Shown: piece by piece, positions 52,373 to 61,692 of the stretch | Layout of the letters: each line of letters starts with the position of its first letter | Numbering within the stretch: position 1 is the first letter of the stretch | Assembly (NCBI GenBank): GCA_024343425.1 | Contig: BRLC01000002.1 | Location: 408,117 to 472,116 of the forward strand | Length of the DNA: 64,000 nucleotides | Source of the DNA: Rhizobiaceae bacterium MnEN-MB40S | Lineage (GTDB): Bacteria; Pseudomonadota; Alphaproteobacteria; Rhizobiales; Rhizobiaceae | Direction of reading: 5' to 3' | Position numbers and translations under genes: made by a program | The notes under the pieces: generated by a model | Database searches by the model: none | The model's input: only the letters and a program-made list of their open reading frames with translations | Told to the model about the DNA's origin: nothing

Positions 52373-53032
52373 ATGACGACACTGATCGACCCTCCGCGCG
52401 ATTGTCCGCTTTGCCCCCGCCTGCATGACTTCATCGCAAGCCACCGGCTTTCGCACCCTGATTGGCACAATGCGCCTGTCGACACCTGGTACCCTGCCGG
52501 CGGTCCGAACGACGTCAGGCTCCTGGTTGTCGGCCTCGCCCCTGGCCTGCGCGGCGCAAACCGGACGGGACGCCCGTTTACCGGCGATTACGCAGGCGAT
52601 CTGCTATATGCGACCTTGAACAAGTTCGGTTTGTCGAAAGGCCGGTTCGAAGCCCGTCCCGACGACGGACTTGAACTGATCGACACGGCCATTACCAACT
52701 CGGTGCGTTGCGTGCCGCCGGAAAACAAGCCGACGTCCGGCGAAATAAACACCTGCAGGCAGTTCCTGCTGTCGTCCCTCGACATCATGCAAAATCTCCG
52801 GGTCATTCTGACCCTCGGCAAGATCGCCCATGACTCGACGATCCGGGCGCTTGGCGGACGGGTCGCCGCCCATCCCTTCAGCCACGGCGGCGAAACCGAG
52901 ATTGGCGGCCTTTCGATCGTGTCCAGCTATCACTGCTCGCGCTACAACACCAATACCGGCCGGTTGACAGAGCCCATGTTTCATCAGGTCTTTGGGCAAA
53001 TCTCCGATCTGCTCTCGCAATCCGGACGTTGA
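52373..53032 (+). CDS. Uracil-DNA glycosylase, family 5 (UDGb) type
   Basis: 219 residues. Motif A GLAPGLRGANRTGRPFTGD at 54-72 and the C-terminal HCSRYNTNTGRLT match UDGb, which lacks the catalytic Asp of family 1 and removes uracil and other deaminated bases. Four Cys (11, 14, 113, 128) fit the [4Fe-4S] cluster. The usual HPS of the second motif is HCS here. Confidence 0.92.
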   Translation: MTTLIDPPRDCPLCPRLHDFIASHRLSHPDWHNAPVDTWYPAGGPNDVRLLVVGLAPGLRGANRTGRPFTGDYAGDLLYATLNKFGLSKGRFEARPDDGLELIDTAITNSVRCVPPENKPTSGEINTCRQFLLSSLDIMQNLRVILTLGKIAHDSTIRALGGRVAAHPFSHGGETEIGGLSIVSSYHCSRYNTNTGRLTEPMFHQVFGQISDLLSQSGR

Positions 53033-53099
53033 CAGCGCCGTCAATCCATACTTGGCTGCAATCCGGGCGTCATCCGATTGATCGGCACTGGAGACACGC

Positions 53100-54344
53100 A
53101 TGCAGATTGCAGTTCTTGGCGGCGGCGTCGTCGGCATCACCGCAGCCTATGAACTTCAAAAGGACGGACACCAGGTCACCGTCATTGAAAAGAACGACAC
53201 GGTCGGTTCAGAAACAAGCTGGGGAAACGCCGGTCTGATCGCGCCCGGCCACTCGTTTACCTGGTCCTCGCCGTCTGCGCCGATGACCATGCTGAAATCC
53301 CTGGTGTCTCCAAACCAGTCCATTCGATTCAAACCTTCGCTCGATCCGAACCTTTGGAGCTGGTCCCTCAAATTCCTCGCCCAGTGCACGCAATCCCGAT
53401 CGGCGCATAACACGGAGCGCAAATATCGCCTTGCCTCCTATTCCCAGACGGTTCTTCACGAGACTATCCGCGACACGCAGATAGACTATGATCGCGTGGA
53501 TCGGGGCATCCTCTATTTCTACCGTGATCCGGCGAAACTCGAAGCCGGCGTCCAGCACATGCGCATCATGGAAGAGCTGGGACACCGCATCGACGTACTC
53601 GACCGGACGCAAGTTCTGGAGCTTGAGCCTGCATTGTCGGCTGTCGGCCACAAGATTGCAGGCGGCGTTTATTGCCCTACGGACGAAAGCGGCAGTTGCC
53701 ATAAATTCACCACCGGACTTGCCGAGCATATCAAGCGGAACGGCGCGGAAATCCGCACCGGCGAAACCGTCACTGCGCTCGTCGCCGAAGGAGACAGGAT
53801 CACCGCTGTCCACACCGACGGGGAAACGCTGAAAGCCGACCTCTACGTCATGGCGCTCGGCAATGGCAGCCCATTCCTCTCGCGCACGATCGGCGACCCC
53901 CTGCCGATTTATCCGGTCAAAGGGTATTCGTTGACCCTTCCTGTCGGCAACAATCCCAACCCGCCCACCGTCGGCTCGGTCGACGAGGAAAATCTCGTCG
54001 CGGTATCACGTTTCGGCGATCAGGTTCGGGTGACAGCCACTGCAGAAATTGCCGGCCACGACCGCAGCCACCGGCCGGAGGATTTCCGGTTTATGGCCGA
54101 TGTCGTGCGGGAACTCTATCCGGACGGGGCCGCCCATGACAGGCCTCATATGTGGGCGGGCCTGCGGCCCATGACCCCCACCAATCTGCCCTATATCGGC
54201 CGCCGAAAACACGCCAACCTCTACTACGACACTGGCCACGGCCACATCGGCTGGACAATGTCCCACGGTTCGGCGCGCATTCTCGCAGATGCGGTGGCCG
54301 GGCGCGCGCCGGCGCTCGATCTCGCTTCGATCAATGATGGCTGA
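53100..54344 (+). CDS. D-amino acid dehydrogenase (DadA-like FAD oxidoreductase)
   Basis: 414 residues, DAO fold with the FAD loop GGGVVGITAAYELQKDG at 7-23 and the C-terminal GLRPMTPTNLPYIGR. DadA oxidises D-amino acids to 2-imino/2-oxo acids and passes electrons to quinone at the inner membrane. The next two genes encode an EutA/racemase-type protein and a RidA imine deaminase, a consistent set. Exact substrate unknown; proline, hydroxyproline or sarcosine-like amines are possible. Confidence 0.9.
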   Translation: MQIAVLGGGVVGITAAYELQKDGHQVTVIEKNDTVGSETSWGNAGLIAPGHSFTWSSPSAPMTMLKSLVSPNQSIRFKPSLDPNLWSWSLKFLAQCTQSRSAHNTERKYRLASYSQTVLHETIRDTQIDYDRVDRGILYFYRDPAKLEAGVQHMRIMEELGHRIDVLDRTQVLELEPALSAVGHKIAGGVYCPTDESGSCHKFTTGLAEHIKRNGAEIRTGETVTALVAEGDRITAVHTDGETLKADLYVMALGNGSPFLSRTIGDPLPIYPVKGYSLTLPVGNNPNPPTVGSVDEENLVAVSRFGDQVRVTATAEIAGHDRSHRPEDFRFMADVVRELYPDGAAHDRPHMWAGLRPMTPTNLPYIGRRKHANLYYDTGHGHIGWTMSHGSARILADAVAGRAPALDLASINDG

Positions 54345-54354
54345 GGAGACTGCA

Positions 54355-55164
54355 ATGACCCTTGATGTCGCCGACTTCCTTGACATTGGAACCCTGCCCT
54401 GCACGCTCGACGGCGGCGTCGCCTCCCGCGCCGCGATCGGATTGATCGTTCTGGCCACGGACCAGACCATGGAATACGAATACCGGACGCTTATGCCGGC
54501 AACCGGGATAGGGCTCTACTGCACCCGCGTGTTTAACGACGCAGATATAACCCCGGAAACGCTCAGAGCCATCGGACCACGCATCGCGCCCGCCACCGAA
54601 CTCATCATGCCCGGTCTTGATCTCGACGTGATCGGGTTCGGCTGCACCGCCGCCACCATGGCGATGGGCGAGGACGCCATCTTCCGCGAAATCCGCAAGG
54701 TTCGACCGGGCATAGAATGCACCACGCCCATCACCGCGGCGCTCGCCGCATTCCGCGCCTTCGAGGCCCGGCGCATCGGCGTCATCACCCCGTACGAGCC
54801 GGCCGTCAACGAGATCGTCCGCGCCTATCTTGAAGATCGCGGCGTGCATGTGGCGGCATTCGGCACCTACAACAAGATGGATGATCGCGAGGCCGCGCGC
54901 ATCGATCTCGATTCGATCGCGCAAGGCGTCGCCGCGCTCGCGGAAGCCACGCCACTGGACGCCGTTTTCATTTCGTGCACGTCTCTCAGGCTCGCCGAAC
55001 GATTGCCGGAGATAGAGGCCGCGACGGGATTGCCTGTCACCTCCAGCGACCACGCGATGGCTTGGCACTGCCTGCGACTGGCCGGCGTTGATGACGCCGT
55101 GGCGCGAGCCGGAAGGCTCTTTGCTCTCCCGCTGAAAGAGCGCGGCGCTACGTTGACATCCTGA
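54355..55164 (+). CDS. Maleate isomerase / EutA-like member of the Asp/Glu racemase superfamily
   Basis: 269 residues with both active-site Cys: Cys97 (GFGCTAATM) and Cys208 (FISCTSLRL). The ending SSDHAMAWHCLRLAG is typical of maleate cis-trans isomerase and EutA proteins from ectoine catabolism clusters, rather than of glutamate racemase. No other ectoine gene is nearby. ATG at 54355 has GAGGAG 6 bases upstream and lies 10 bases after dadA. Confidence 0.88.
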   Translation: MTLDVADFLDIGTLPCTLDGGVASRAAIGLIVLATDQTMEYEYRTLMPATGIGLYCTRVFNDADITPETLRAIGPRIAPATELIMPGLDLDVIGFGCTAATMAMGEDAIFREIRKVRPGIECTTPITAALAAFRAFEARRIGVITPYEPAVNEIVRAYLEDRGVHVAAFGTYNKMDDREAARIDLDSIAQGVAALAEATPLDAVFISCTSLRLAERLPEIEAATGLPVTSSDHAMAWHCLRLAGVDDAVARAGRLFALPLKERGATLTS

Positions 55165-55235
55165 CGGGCATTGCCCAGAAGGATGCATCCCAAGCGGCGG
55201 GTTCCGCCCATTTCATCGTTACGAACAAGGAGAAC

Positions 55236-55592
55236 ATGATGAGTGACATCAAACGGATAGACGTTGGCGCGCGGATGAGCCAGGCTGTCGTGCACGGCAA
55301 TACGGTTTACACCGCCGGCCAGGTCGCGCTGCGCGCTCCCGGCGCTTCCGTAGCGGACCAGACAAAAGACATTCTCGCCCGTATCGATGAACTTCTGGCT
55401 GAAGCCGGCACGTCAAAGGAAAAATTGCTGATCGCCACGATCTGGCTGTCCGACATGGCAGGCTTCAATGAAATGAACGAGGTCTGGGACGCCTGGGTCG
55501 TCCCCGGCGCAACGCCCGGCCGCGCCTGCGTGGAATCGAAACTCGCCGCGCCTCAGTTCACCGTCGAAATCCAGGTCATCGCGGCGCTCTGA
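55236..55592 (+). CDS. RidA family protein (2-iminobutanoate/2-iminopropanoate deaminase-like)
   Basis: 118 residues, chorismate-mutase-like trimer fold. Arg96 (GRACVE) and Glu111 correspond to the substrate-binding Arg and Glu of RidA. Hydrolyses reactive imines/enamines such as those from the dehydrogenase two genes upstream, protecting PLP enzymes. AAGGAG precedes ATG at 55236; a second ATG follows directly. Confidence 0.92.
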   Translation: MMSDIKRIDVGARMSQAVVHGNTVYTAGQVALRAPGASVADQTKDILARIDELLAEAGTSKEKLLIATIWLSDMAGFNEMNEVWDAWVVPGATPGRACVESKLAAPQFTVEIQVIAAL

Positions 55593-55607
55593 TCGCCGCC
55601 AATTTCG

Positions 55608-55629
55608 GGTCGGCGCAAACACGCCGATC
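55608..55629 (+). terminator. Hairpin after the RidA gene
   Basis: GGTCGGCG, 6-base loop CAAACA, CGCCGATC: an 8-bp stem with one G-U pair, 16 bases after the stop. No U run, so termination is uncertain. The remaining 139 bases up to smpB show nothing else. Confidence 0.4.
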
Positions 55630-55768
55630 CGGCTTCAGTATCTTGCACAACGCCTCTGCGGCAAATGCGGCTAGCGTATCATTGGATCAAGTCGCGCCGC
55701 GTTCAGGATTAACGCCGCAATTTCTGAGACTTGATTCAATCCGTTGAAACATTGATTCGGGTGCGAAA

Positions 55769-56242
55769 CTACCCGCGATCGCGCAGAAGCCTCGCCTTCT
55801 GACGGTCCCAGTCGCGCTTCATTTCGGTCTCGCGCTTGTCGTGCTGCTTCTTGCCGCGCGCCAGCGCCAGTTCCAGCTTGGCGATGCCACGGTCGTTGAA
55901 ATAGATCTTCAACGGCACCAGCGACATGCCTTCGCGCTGCACCGCGCCGATGAGCTTGCGGACTTCGCGCGCATTCAGAAGCAGCTTGCGATGTCGCCGC
56001 GGCTCGTGGTTGAAGCGGTTCGCCTGCAGGTATTCCGGGATATGCGAGTTGATCAGCCAGATCTCGCCGTTTTCCTCGGTCGCGTAGGACTCGGCGATAT
56101 TGGCCTTGCCCTGCCGCAGGCTCTTGACCTCGGTGCCGGTCAGAACCAGCCCGGCCTCGAAAGTTTCGATGATTTCGTAGTTGTACCGGGCCTTGCGGTT
56201 TTCAGCGGCAATCCTTCCCCGGGGTTTCGCCCCTTTAGCCAT
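55769..56242 (-). CDS. smpB: SsrA-binding protein SmpB
   Basis: 157 residues, partner of tmRNA in ribosome rescue. Core motifs [30 protein letters not shown], and the basic C-terminal tail [21 protein letters not shown] that enters the mRNA channel. Follows dapA with a 25-base gap. Confidence 0.96.
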   Translation of the reverse strand: MAKGAKPRGRIAAENRKARYNYEIIETFEAGLVLTGTEVKSLRQGKANIAESYATEENGEIWLINSHIPEYLQANRFNHEPRRHRKLLLNAREVRKLIGAVQREGMSLVPLKIYFNDRGIAKLELALARGKKQHDKRETEMKRDWDRQKARLLRDRG

Positions 56243-56267
56243 GTCTTGCGAATTCTCCTGGGATTTT

Positions 56268-57149
56268 TCAGTTCAGGAGACCGGCGTGGCGCATTGCATC
56301 GTCAATGATCGCGCGCGTCTCCGGAGCGACCGATACAAGCGGTCTGCGCAGGGAATCGGCCATGTGGCCGAGCTTGTTGAGCGCGTATTTCGCGCCCGCC
56401 GGGTTCGGTTCGATGAACAGAGCCTGGTGAAGCGGCATCAACCGGTCCTGATATTCCAGCGCCAGCGCGTAGTTTCCATTCCGCGTCGCCGCCTGGAATT
56501 CGGAGCAAAGGCGCGGCGCGACATTTGCGGTTACCGAGATGCAGCCCACTCCGCCATGCGCGTTAAAGCCTAGCGCAGTAGCGTCCTCGCCCGACAACTG
56601 GATGAAATCCACGCCGCAGGCAAGCCGCTGAAGCGATACGCGATCCATCTTCGCCGTCGCGTCCTTGACGCCGACGATATTGTCGAACTCGCCGGAGAGC
56701 GTAGCCATGGTCTCTACGCTCATGTCGATCACCGAGCGGCCGGGAATATTGTAGATGAATATCGGCAGCGAAGTGGCGCGGGCGATCGCCGAGTAATGCT
56801 CGTAAAGGCCCCTCTGGTTGGGCTTGTTGTAGTACGGCGTTACAACGAGCACGCCGTCGGCGCCGGCGCTTTCTGCGTGCTTCGCCAGCTCAACCGCCTC
56901 GCGCGTGCTGTTCGAACCGGCTCCGGCGATGACCGGCACGCGCTTGTTCGCAACTTCCACGCAAATCTCGACGACACGTTTGTGTTCATCGTGGCTCAGG
57001 GTCGGGGATTCACCGGTCGTGCCGACAGGCACAAGACCATTGCTTCCTTCTGAAATCTGCCATTCCACGAAAGCGCGGAATGCCGGTTCGTCCAGCGCGC
57101 CATTCTCGTCGAACGGCGTGACAAGCGCTGGGAGTGACCCTGTGAACAT
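56268..57149 (-). CDS. dapA: 4-hydroxy-tetrahydrodipicolinate synthase
   Basis: Condenses pyruvate with aspartate semialdehyde in lysine/diaminopimelate synthesis. 293 residues: GTTGES at 43-48, Tyr133 in FIYNIPGRS, Schiff-base Lys162 in [10 protein letters not shown] at 57149 has AGGAG 6 bases upstream and gives the usual [12 protein letters not shown]; an in-frame ATG at 57173 would add 8 residues. Confidence 0.96.
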   Translation of the reverse strand: MFTGSLPALVTPFDENGALDEPAFRAFVEWQISEGSNGLVPVGTTGESPTLSHDEHKRVVEICVEVANKRVPVIAGAGSNSTREAVELAKHAESAGADGVLVVTPYYNKPNQRGLYEHYSAIARATSLPIFIYNIPGRSVIDMSVETMATLSGEFDNIVGVKDATAKMDRVSLQRLACGVDFIQLSGEDATALGFNAHGGVGCISVTANVAPRLCSEFQAATRNGNYALALEYQDRLMPLHQALFIEPNPAGAKYALNKLGHMADSLRRPLVSVAPETRAIIDDAMRHAGLLN

Positions 57150-57414
57150 CTCATCTCCTGACAGTTCCGACATTCCCCTTTTTACAACGAGGGACGTCTT
57201 TTCTAACCCGCTCGGCCATCAGGCCGAAAGGCGCTGCACCATAGTCCCGCTCACCTGCCATCGCAAGCGCTAACCGCGCGCGTTTTTGATAGGGGAAACT
57301 TTCCATTAACGCTCTTTTCATCGAAGTCTGAGACCCTCAGTCCTGACGATCCCCGGTTGGAAAAGCCGGGCATGCATCCCGACTTACGCCGCATTTTTAC
57401 GGTCAGATAAAGCC

Positions 57415-59508
57415 ATGACACGACGCCTCACAGCGACTTTGATGATTTCAACCGCCATGCTCGCCACATCCGGACCCGGTTTCGCGATGACGCTGCTGGA
57501 AGACGTGCCGGTGCCGACGCCGCGACCATCTGTGGATCGCGCTTTCGTCGCCGAGGAAGCCTCGCCTTCCTACGAGACCACCGCATCGATACCGCGCACA
57601 GCAAGCCCCGCAGCTGTCTCGCCGAAGCTGAAAGCCGGTCTCGATGCGCTGAAGGCGGATCAGATCGACAAGGCGCGGGCGATGCGCGACAGCCTGCCCC
57701 GCGGATCGCTCGACAACCACATCCTGACCTGGGCGATCGCCGTGTCGGGCGCCAAGGGCGTTCCCTCCGCAGACATCGCGGCGGCCTCCCGCGAACTGCA
57801 AGGCTGGCCTGGGCTGAACTCCCTGCGTGGCAATTCGGAAGAGGCGCTTTACGAAGAATACCGCGACCGCAAGGCGACCGCGCGGCAGGTCGTCGCGGCT
57901 TTCGGAAACTCGACGCCGGAAACGGTCGATGGCTCGATCGCGTTTGCCCGCGCGCTGCAGGCGACCGGCGATTCGAAGAAGGCGGCCAAGGTGATTTCCA
58001 ACCTCTGGCGCACGAGAGCGCTCGATCGCTCGACCGAAAATCTCGTGAAGTCCGAGTTTTCCGGCCTGCTGACGCAAGCCGACCACAAGCGGCGAATGGA
58101 TATGCTGCTTTACAGGGACCGCGTGTCCCAGGCGGAGAGGGTCGAGGGTCTCGCCAAGGCTCAATCGCTCTTCAATGCCCGCGCGGGTCTCAGCCAGCGC
58201 AGCGGCAATACGGGCAAACTGCTGGACGCCGTCGATTCGAGGTGGCATCGCGACCCGCTTTATATTCACGCCCGCGCGAAATATTACCGGCAGGCGGACA
58301 AATACGAGACCGCGGCGACCTGGCTTCTGAAGGCCCCGCGCAACGCCGACGCGCTGGTCGACACGCACGAATGGTGGACCGAGCAGCGCATCGTTTCCCG
58401 ATCGCTCGCCGAAAAAGGCGACTACCGGCTCGCATACAAGGTCGCTTCGCAGCACACGGCCACGGACGCCGGCGACTATGTTGACGCCGAATGGCACGCC
58501 GGCTGGTACGCGCTGCGCGGGCTCAACGACGGAAAGACGGCGGCGCGCCACTTCCAGGCCGGGCTCGATCGATCCGCCTCGCCGATCTCGCGATCGCGCT
58601 TCTTCTACTGGCTCGGCAGGGCGGCCGAAAAAGGCGGACCGGGCTCCGCCAATGCGCTCTTCGCCAAGGCCGCAGAATATCCCGGAACCTATTACGGCCA
58701 GCTTGCGTCGGCGAAACTGAACCGCAAGTCGATCCGGATCGACTACCCCTCGCCCACGCCGGCGGAACGCCAGAGGTTTTCCCAACGCGAATCCGTTCTC
58801 GCCATCAAGCGCCTCAACGACGCCGGGCACGGCTATCGGGCGACGCGGCTTTATCTGTCCCTTGCCGAGGAACTCGACAGTCCGGGAGAAATTGCGCTGC
58901 TGACGGCCATGGCCGAACGCGAGGGCGATCATCGCATGTCCCTGCTCGTCGGAAAGGCCGCCTTCGCCCGCAATTCCGACGTCGCGGCGCTCGCCTTTCC
59001 GGTCGGGGTCATTCCCGCCAACGCCAATATCGGCGGGTCCGGCAAGGCGCTGGCCTACGCGATCGCCCGGCAGGAAAGCGCCTTCGATCCGGCTGCGGTC
59101 AGCGGCGCCAATGCGCGCGGCCTGCTGCAGTTGTTGCCGTCGACGGCGAAACTCGTGGCGCGCAAGCATGGCCTCTCCTACTCCGAATCGCGCCTTACCA
59201 GCGACGCCGCCTACAACGCCACGCTCGGCGCGCACTATCTTGGCGAACACATCTCCGATTTCGGCGGCTCCTATATCCTCACCTTCGTCGCCTACAATGC
59301 CGGCCCGCGCCGCTCGACGGAGTGGATACAGCGTTTTGGCGACCCCCGCGGCAAGTCGATCGACGAGGTCGTCGACTGGGTCGAAAGCATTCCCTATCCC
59401 GAGACCCGCAATTATGTGCAGCGGGTGATGGAAAACTATCAGGTCTACAAGACCCGGCTGGGACAGGACGCGGATATCGTGAGCGATCTGCGATATGGCC
59501 GTCGCTGA
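57415..59508 (+). CDS. Soluble-type lytic murein transglycosylase
   Basis: 697 residues with a signal peptide (MTRRLTATLMISTAMLATSG, cleavage near 25), a long superhelical domain of Ala-rich helical repeats (about 60-500), and a C-terminal SLT lysozyme-like domain with catalytic Glu554 (ARQESAFDP), then GLLQLLPSTA and AYNAGPRR. Cleaves peptidoglycan glycan strands with 1,6-anhydro products. Divergent from dapA; the 265-base gap holds small hairpins (CGGCC-atca-GGCCG at 57213-57226) but no recognised gene. Confidence 0.95.
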   Translation: MTRRLTATLMISTAMLATSGPGFAMTLLEDVPVPTPRPSVDRAFVAEEASPSYETTASIPRTASPAAVSPKLKAGLDALKADQIDKARAMRDSLPRGSLDNHILTWAIAVSGAKGVPSADIAAASRELQGWPGLNSLRGNSEEALYEEYRDRKATARQVVAAFGNSTPETVDGSIAFARALQATGDSKKAAKVISNLWRTRALDRSTENLVKSEFSGLLTQADHKRRMDMLLYRDRVSQAERVEGLAKAQSLFNARAGLSQRSGNTGKLLDAVDSRWHRDPLYIHARAKYYRQADKYETAATWLLKAPRNADALVDTHEWWTEQRIVSRSLAEKGDYRLAYKVASQHTATDAGDYVDAEWHAGWYALRGLNDGKTAARHFQAGLDRSASPISRSRFFYWLGRAAEKGGPGSANALFAKAAEYPGTYYGQLASAKLNRKSIRIDYPSPTPAERQRFSQRESVLAIKRLNDAGHGYRATRLYLSLAEELDSPGEIALLTAMAEREGDHRMSLLVGKAAFARNSDVAALAFPVGVIPANANIGGSGKALAYAIARQESAFDPAAVSGANARGLLQLLPSTAKLVARKHGLSYSESRLTSDAAYNATLGAHYLGEHISDFGGSYILTFVAYNAGPRRSTEWIQRFGDPRGKSIDEVVDWVESIPYPETRNYVQRVMENYQVYKTRLGQDADIVSDLRYGRR

Positions 59509-59566
59509 GAAATTGTTCTATTCCCTTGGCGCCAGACAGCCAGTCTTCGAAGCCTGAGGGGAATTT

Positions 59567-60472
59567 ATGCAAGCTGACACCGATAGCGGATACCAGTCCG
59601 TCACCTATTCGGCATCGGACGGATTGAGGCTTCACGCGCGTGTTTACGGCCGGGACAATCCCGCAACACGCGACCGTACGCCACTGATCTGCCTGCCCGG
59701 ACTCACGCGCAACAGCGCGGATTTCCACCAGTTGGCCCTGCTGATCAGTGGACACGAGACAACGCCCCGACGGGTTGTCTGTTTCGACTATCGCGGGCGC
59801 GGCGGTTCGGAATGGGACAAGGACAGGAAGCATTACAATATCCTGACGGAAGCCGAGGACATCGTCGCGGGCTGTACGGCGCTCGACGTTCCGCACGGCG
59901 TGTTTCTCGGAACCTCCCGCGGAGTCCTGATCATCATGGCGCTTGCAGCGACCCGGCCGGGCGCGATCAAGGCCGCCATATTCAATGACGCCGGGCCGGT
60001 GATCGACGGCGAAGGCCTGGCGCAGATCATGAGTTATCACGACCATAGAAATCAGCCGAGTTCCATGGCCGAGGCGACGGCGATGATGAAGGAGGCCTAT
60101 GGCAAATCCTTTCCCGTTCTGAGCGAAGAAGACTGGGTCGACTACGCCGAGGCGACCTTCGTCGAAAAGGACGGCCGGCTGGTCGGCAATTTCGATCCGG
60201 CGATCGCGGACATGTTGCGCGAGATCAATCTGAACGCGCCGCTGCCGACGATGTGGCCGCAATTCGACGGTCTCGGCGCCGTGCCGCTGATGACCTTGCG
60301 GGGCGAGCATTCGAAACTGCTCTCCGAGGAATCGGTTCGGCTGATGGCGGAAAGGCATTCGGGCATGCGTTCGGTGGCGGTTCCCGGCCAGGGTCATGCG
60401 CCGATTCTGCATCTCGGCGGTCTTCCGGACACGATCATGACCTTTCTGGACTCCGTGCCGGACGCACATTGA
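59567..60472 (+). CDS. Alpha/beta hydrolase
   Basis: 301 residues. Oxyanion-hole region CLPGLTRNS, nucleophile elbow GTSRG at 115-119 (Ser117), and a late His in GQGHAPIL. FDYRGRGGSEWD is typical of the epoxide-hydrolase/esterase branch. No substrate evident. GAGGGG precedes the ATG. Gap of 56 bases to the PP-loop gene, same strand. Confidence 0.9.
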   Translation: MQADTDSGYQSVTYSASDGLRLHARVYGRDNPATRDRTPLICLPGLTRNSADFHQLALLISGHETTPRRVVCFDYRGRGGSEWDKDRKHYNILTEAEDIVAGCTALDVPHGVFLGTSRGVLIIMALAATRPGAIKAAIFNDAGPVIDGEGLAQIMSYHDHRNQPSSMAEATAMMKEAYGKSFPVLSEEDWVDYAEATFVEKDGRLVGNFDPAIADMLREINLNAPLPTMWPQFDGLGAVPLMTLRGEHSKLLSEESVRLMAERHSGMRSVAVPGQGHAPILHLGGLPDTIMTFLDSVPDAH

Positions 60473-60528
60473 ACAGGCCGGACGGACACCTGTAAAATCA
60501 TGGCAGACTACCGATCGGGATCGACCAC

Positions 60529-61692
60529 GTGTTACCGCCACTGAACCTGTCCTTCGATGGACCTGACGCCCCGTCCGACCGGGTTGACGTTAGCTTTGCG
60601 TGGGGCAATGCGCGCCGGACAAGCTATTTTTCCTGCCCTGGGTATCCTCTGCGAAAGAGCGGCGACGCCCTGTTCTGCCTCGGCCTCGTCCCTGCGATGG
60701 AAATCGGCGTCGATCTCCATATACACAGCCCCGTGGATCAGGCGCTTCTGGACAATGGCCAGAAAATCCAGGAGTTGCTTTGCCGCTGGTATCCGGGATA
60801 CAGACCCGTCAAGGTTCACGCGGAAGCGACGACACGCCAATACCCCGACGGCCGCGGCAGCGGCGTTTTCTACTCCGGCGGCGTCGATTCGTCTTTTTCG
60901 CTGGCAGACGCGAGCGATCGTCTTGACGCCCTCGTCACGCTTGTCGGCGCAGACGTCGACATCGACGACACGCGCCAGGCCAACCATCTCGACGACGTGG
61001 TGAAGCAGGTCGGCGCCCGGTACGGACTGGAGCCGTTTATCGTCCACACGGATATCCGGCGCGTCTCGGACCGGCTGATCGGATGGGTCGAATATCACGG
61101 CGCGCTGCTTGCCGCCGTCAGGCACATGCTCGCCGACCGCCTCGAAAACCAGCTCATCGCCTCTTCCGCGGACGAATCCTCCTGGAACAGGCGATGGGGC
61201 TCGCACCCGGCGCTCGACCCGCTGTTCGGAACGCCGGGCGCCCGCATCGAGCACCATGGCCTTGTCGACCGGCTGTTCAAGGTGGCGCGGATTATCGATG
61301 AGCCCGACCTGATGGCCAATCTGCGGGTCTGCGACTATTCGGTCGACAATTGCGGAGTGTGCGAGGATTGCACCTTCATGCTGATGGCGCTGGACGTGCT
61401 CGACGGGTTTGACCGCGCGCCGACCTTCAGCCGGGCGCCGGTCGATCCGGCGCGGGTGCGCGTGACCGGTGAAGGATCGATATCCGACCTGACCAAGCTC
61501 CGCCAGGCGTACATCGAGCGAAAGCCGTCTTCGCCGGCGGTGGACTATCTGACGAAGGCCTTCGCGCGATACGACCGGGAAAAGCGGATCCGGCGCTTGG
61601 TCCCGCATCATCAATGGCACAGGAAATTCAAGCGAATGAAGCGACAGCAGCGCTACCGCGTGGCCAGTCGCGGAGGAGACGGCAAGGCGTGA
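60529..61692 (+). CDS. PP-loop ATP-pyrophosphatase-like protein with QueC-type Cys cluster
   Basis: 387 residues. The PP-loop SGGVDSS at 116-122 binds ATP for adenylation of a carboxyl or amide oxygen. A C-x6-C-G-x-C-x2-C array (Cys268, 275, 278, 281) recalls the zinc site of QueC, but the N-terminal 105 residues (rich in Cys, HIHSP near 64-68) are extra and no queuosine genes are nearby. Start is GTG at 60529. It shares 4 bases with the ATP-grasp gene. Probably activates a carboxylate in a small biosynthetic pathway; product unknown. Confidence 0.8.
   Translation: MLPPLNLSFDGPDAPSDRVDVSFAWGNARRTSYFSCPGYPLRKSGDALFCLGLVPAMEIGVDLHIHSPVDQALLDNGQKIQELLCRWYPGYRPVKVHAEATTRQYPDGRGSGVFYSGGVDSSFSLADASDRLDALVTLVGADVDIDDTRQANHLDDVVKQVGARYGLEPFIVHTDIRRVSDRLIGWVEYHGALLAAVRHMLADRLENQLIASSADESSWNRRWGSHPALDPLFGTPGARIEHHGLVDRLFKVARIIDEPDLMANLRVCDYSVDNCGVCEDCTFMLMALDVLDGFDRAPTFSRAPVDPARVRVTGEGSISDLTKLRQAYIERKPSSPAVDYLTKAFARYDREKRIRRLVPHHQWHRKFKRMKRQQRYRVASRGGDGKA

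Noticed and set aside
57200..57245. tRNA-like D-arm sequence (GGCCGAGCGGGTTAGA on the minus strand)
   Set aside because: No matching acceptor, anticodon or T arm could be folded around it.
57448..59250. A 600-codon minus-strand open frame opposite the lytic transglycosylase
   Set aside because: Arg-rich mirror frame of a GC-rich gene; the plus-strand protein has a signal peptide and a complete SLT domain.
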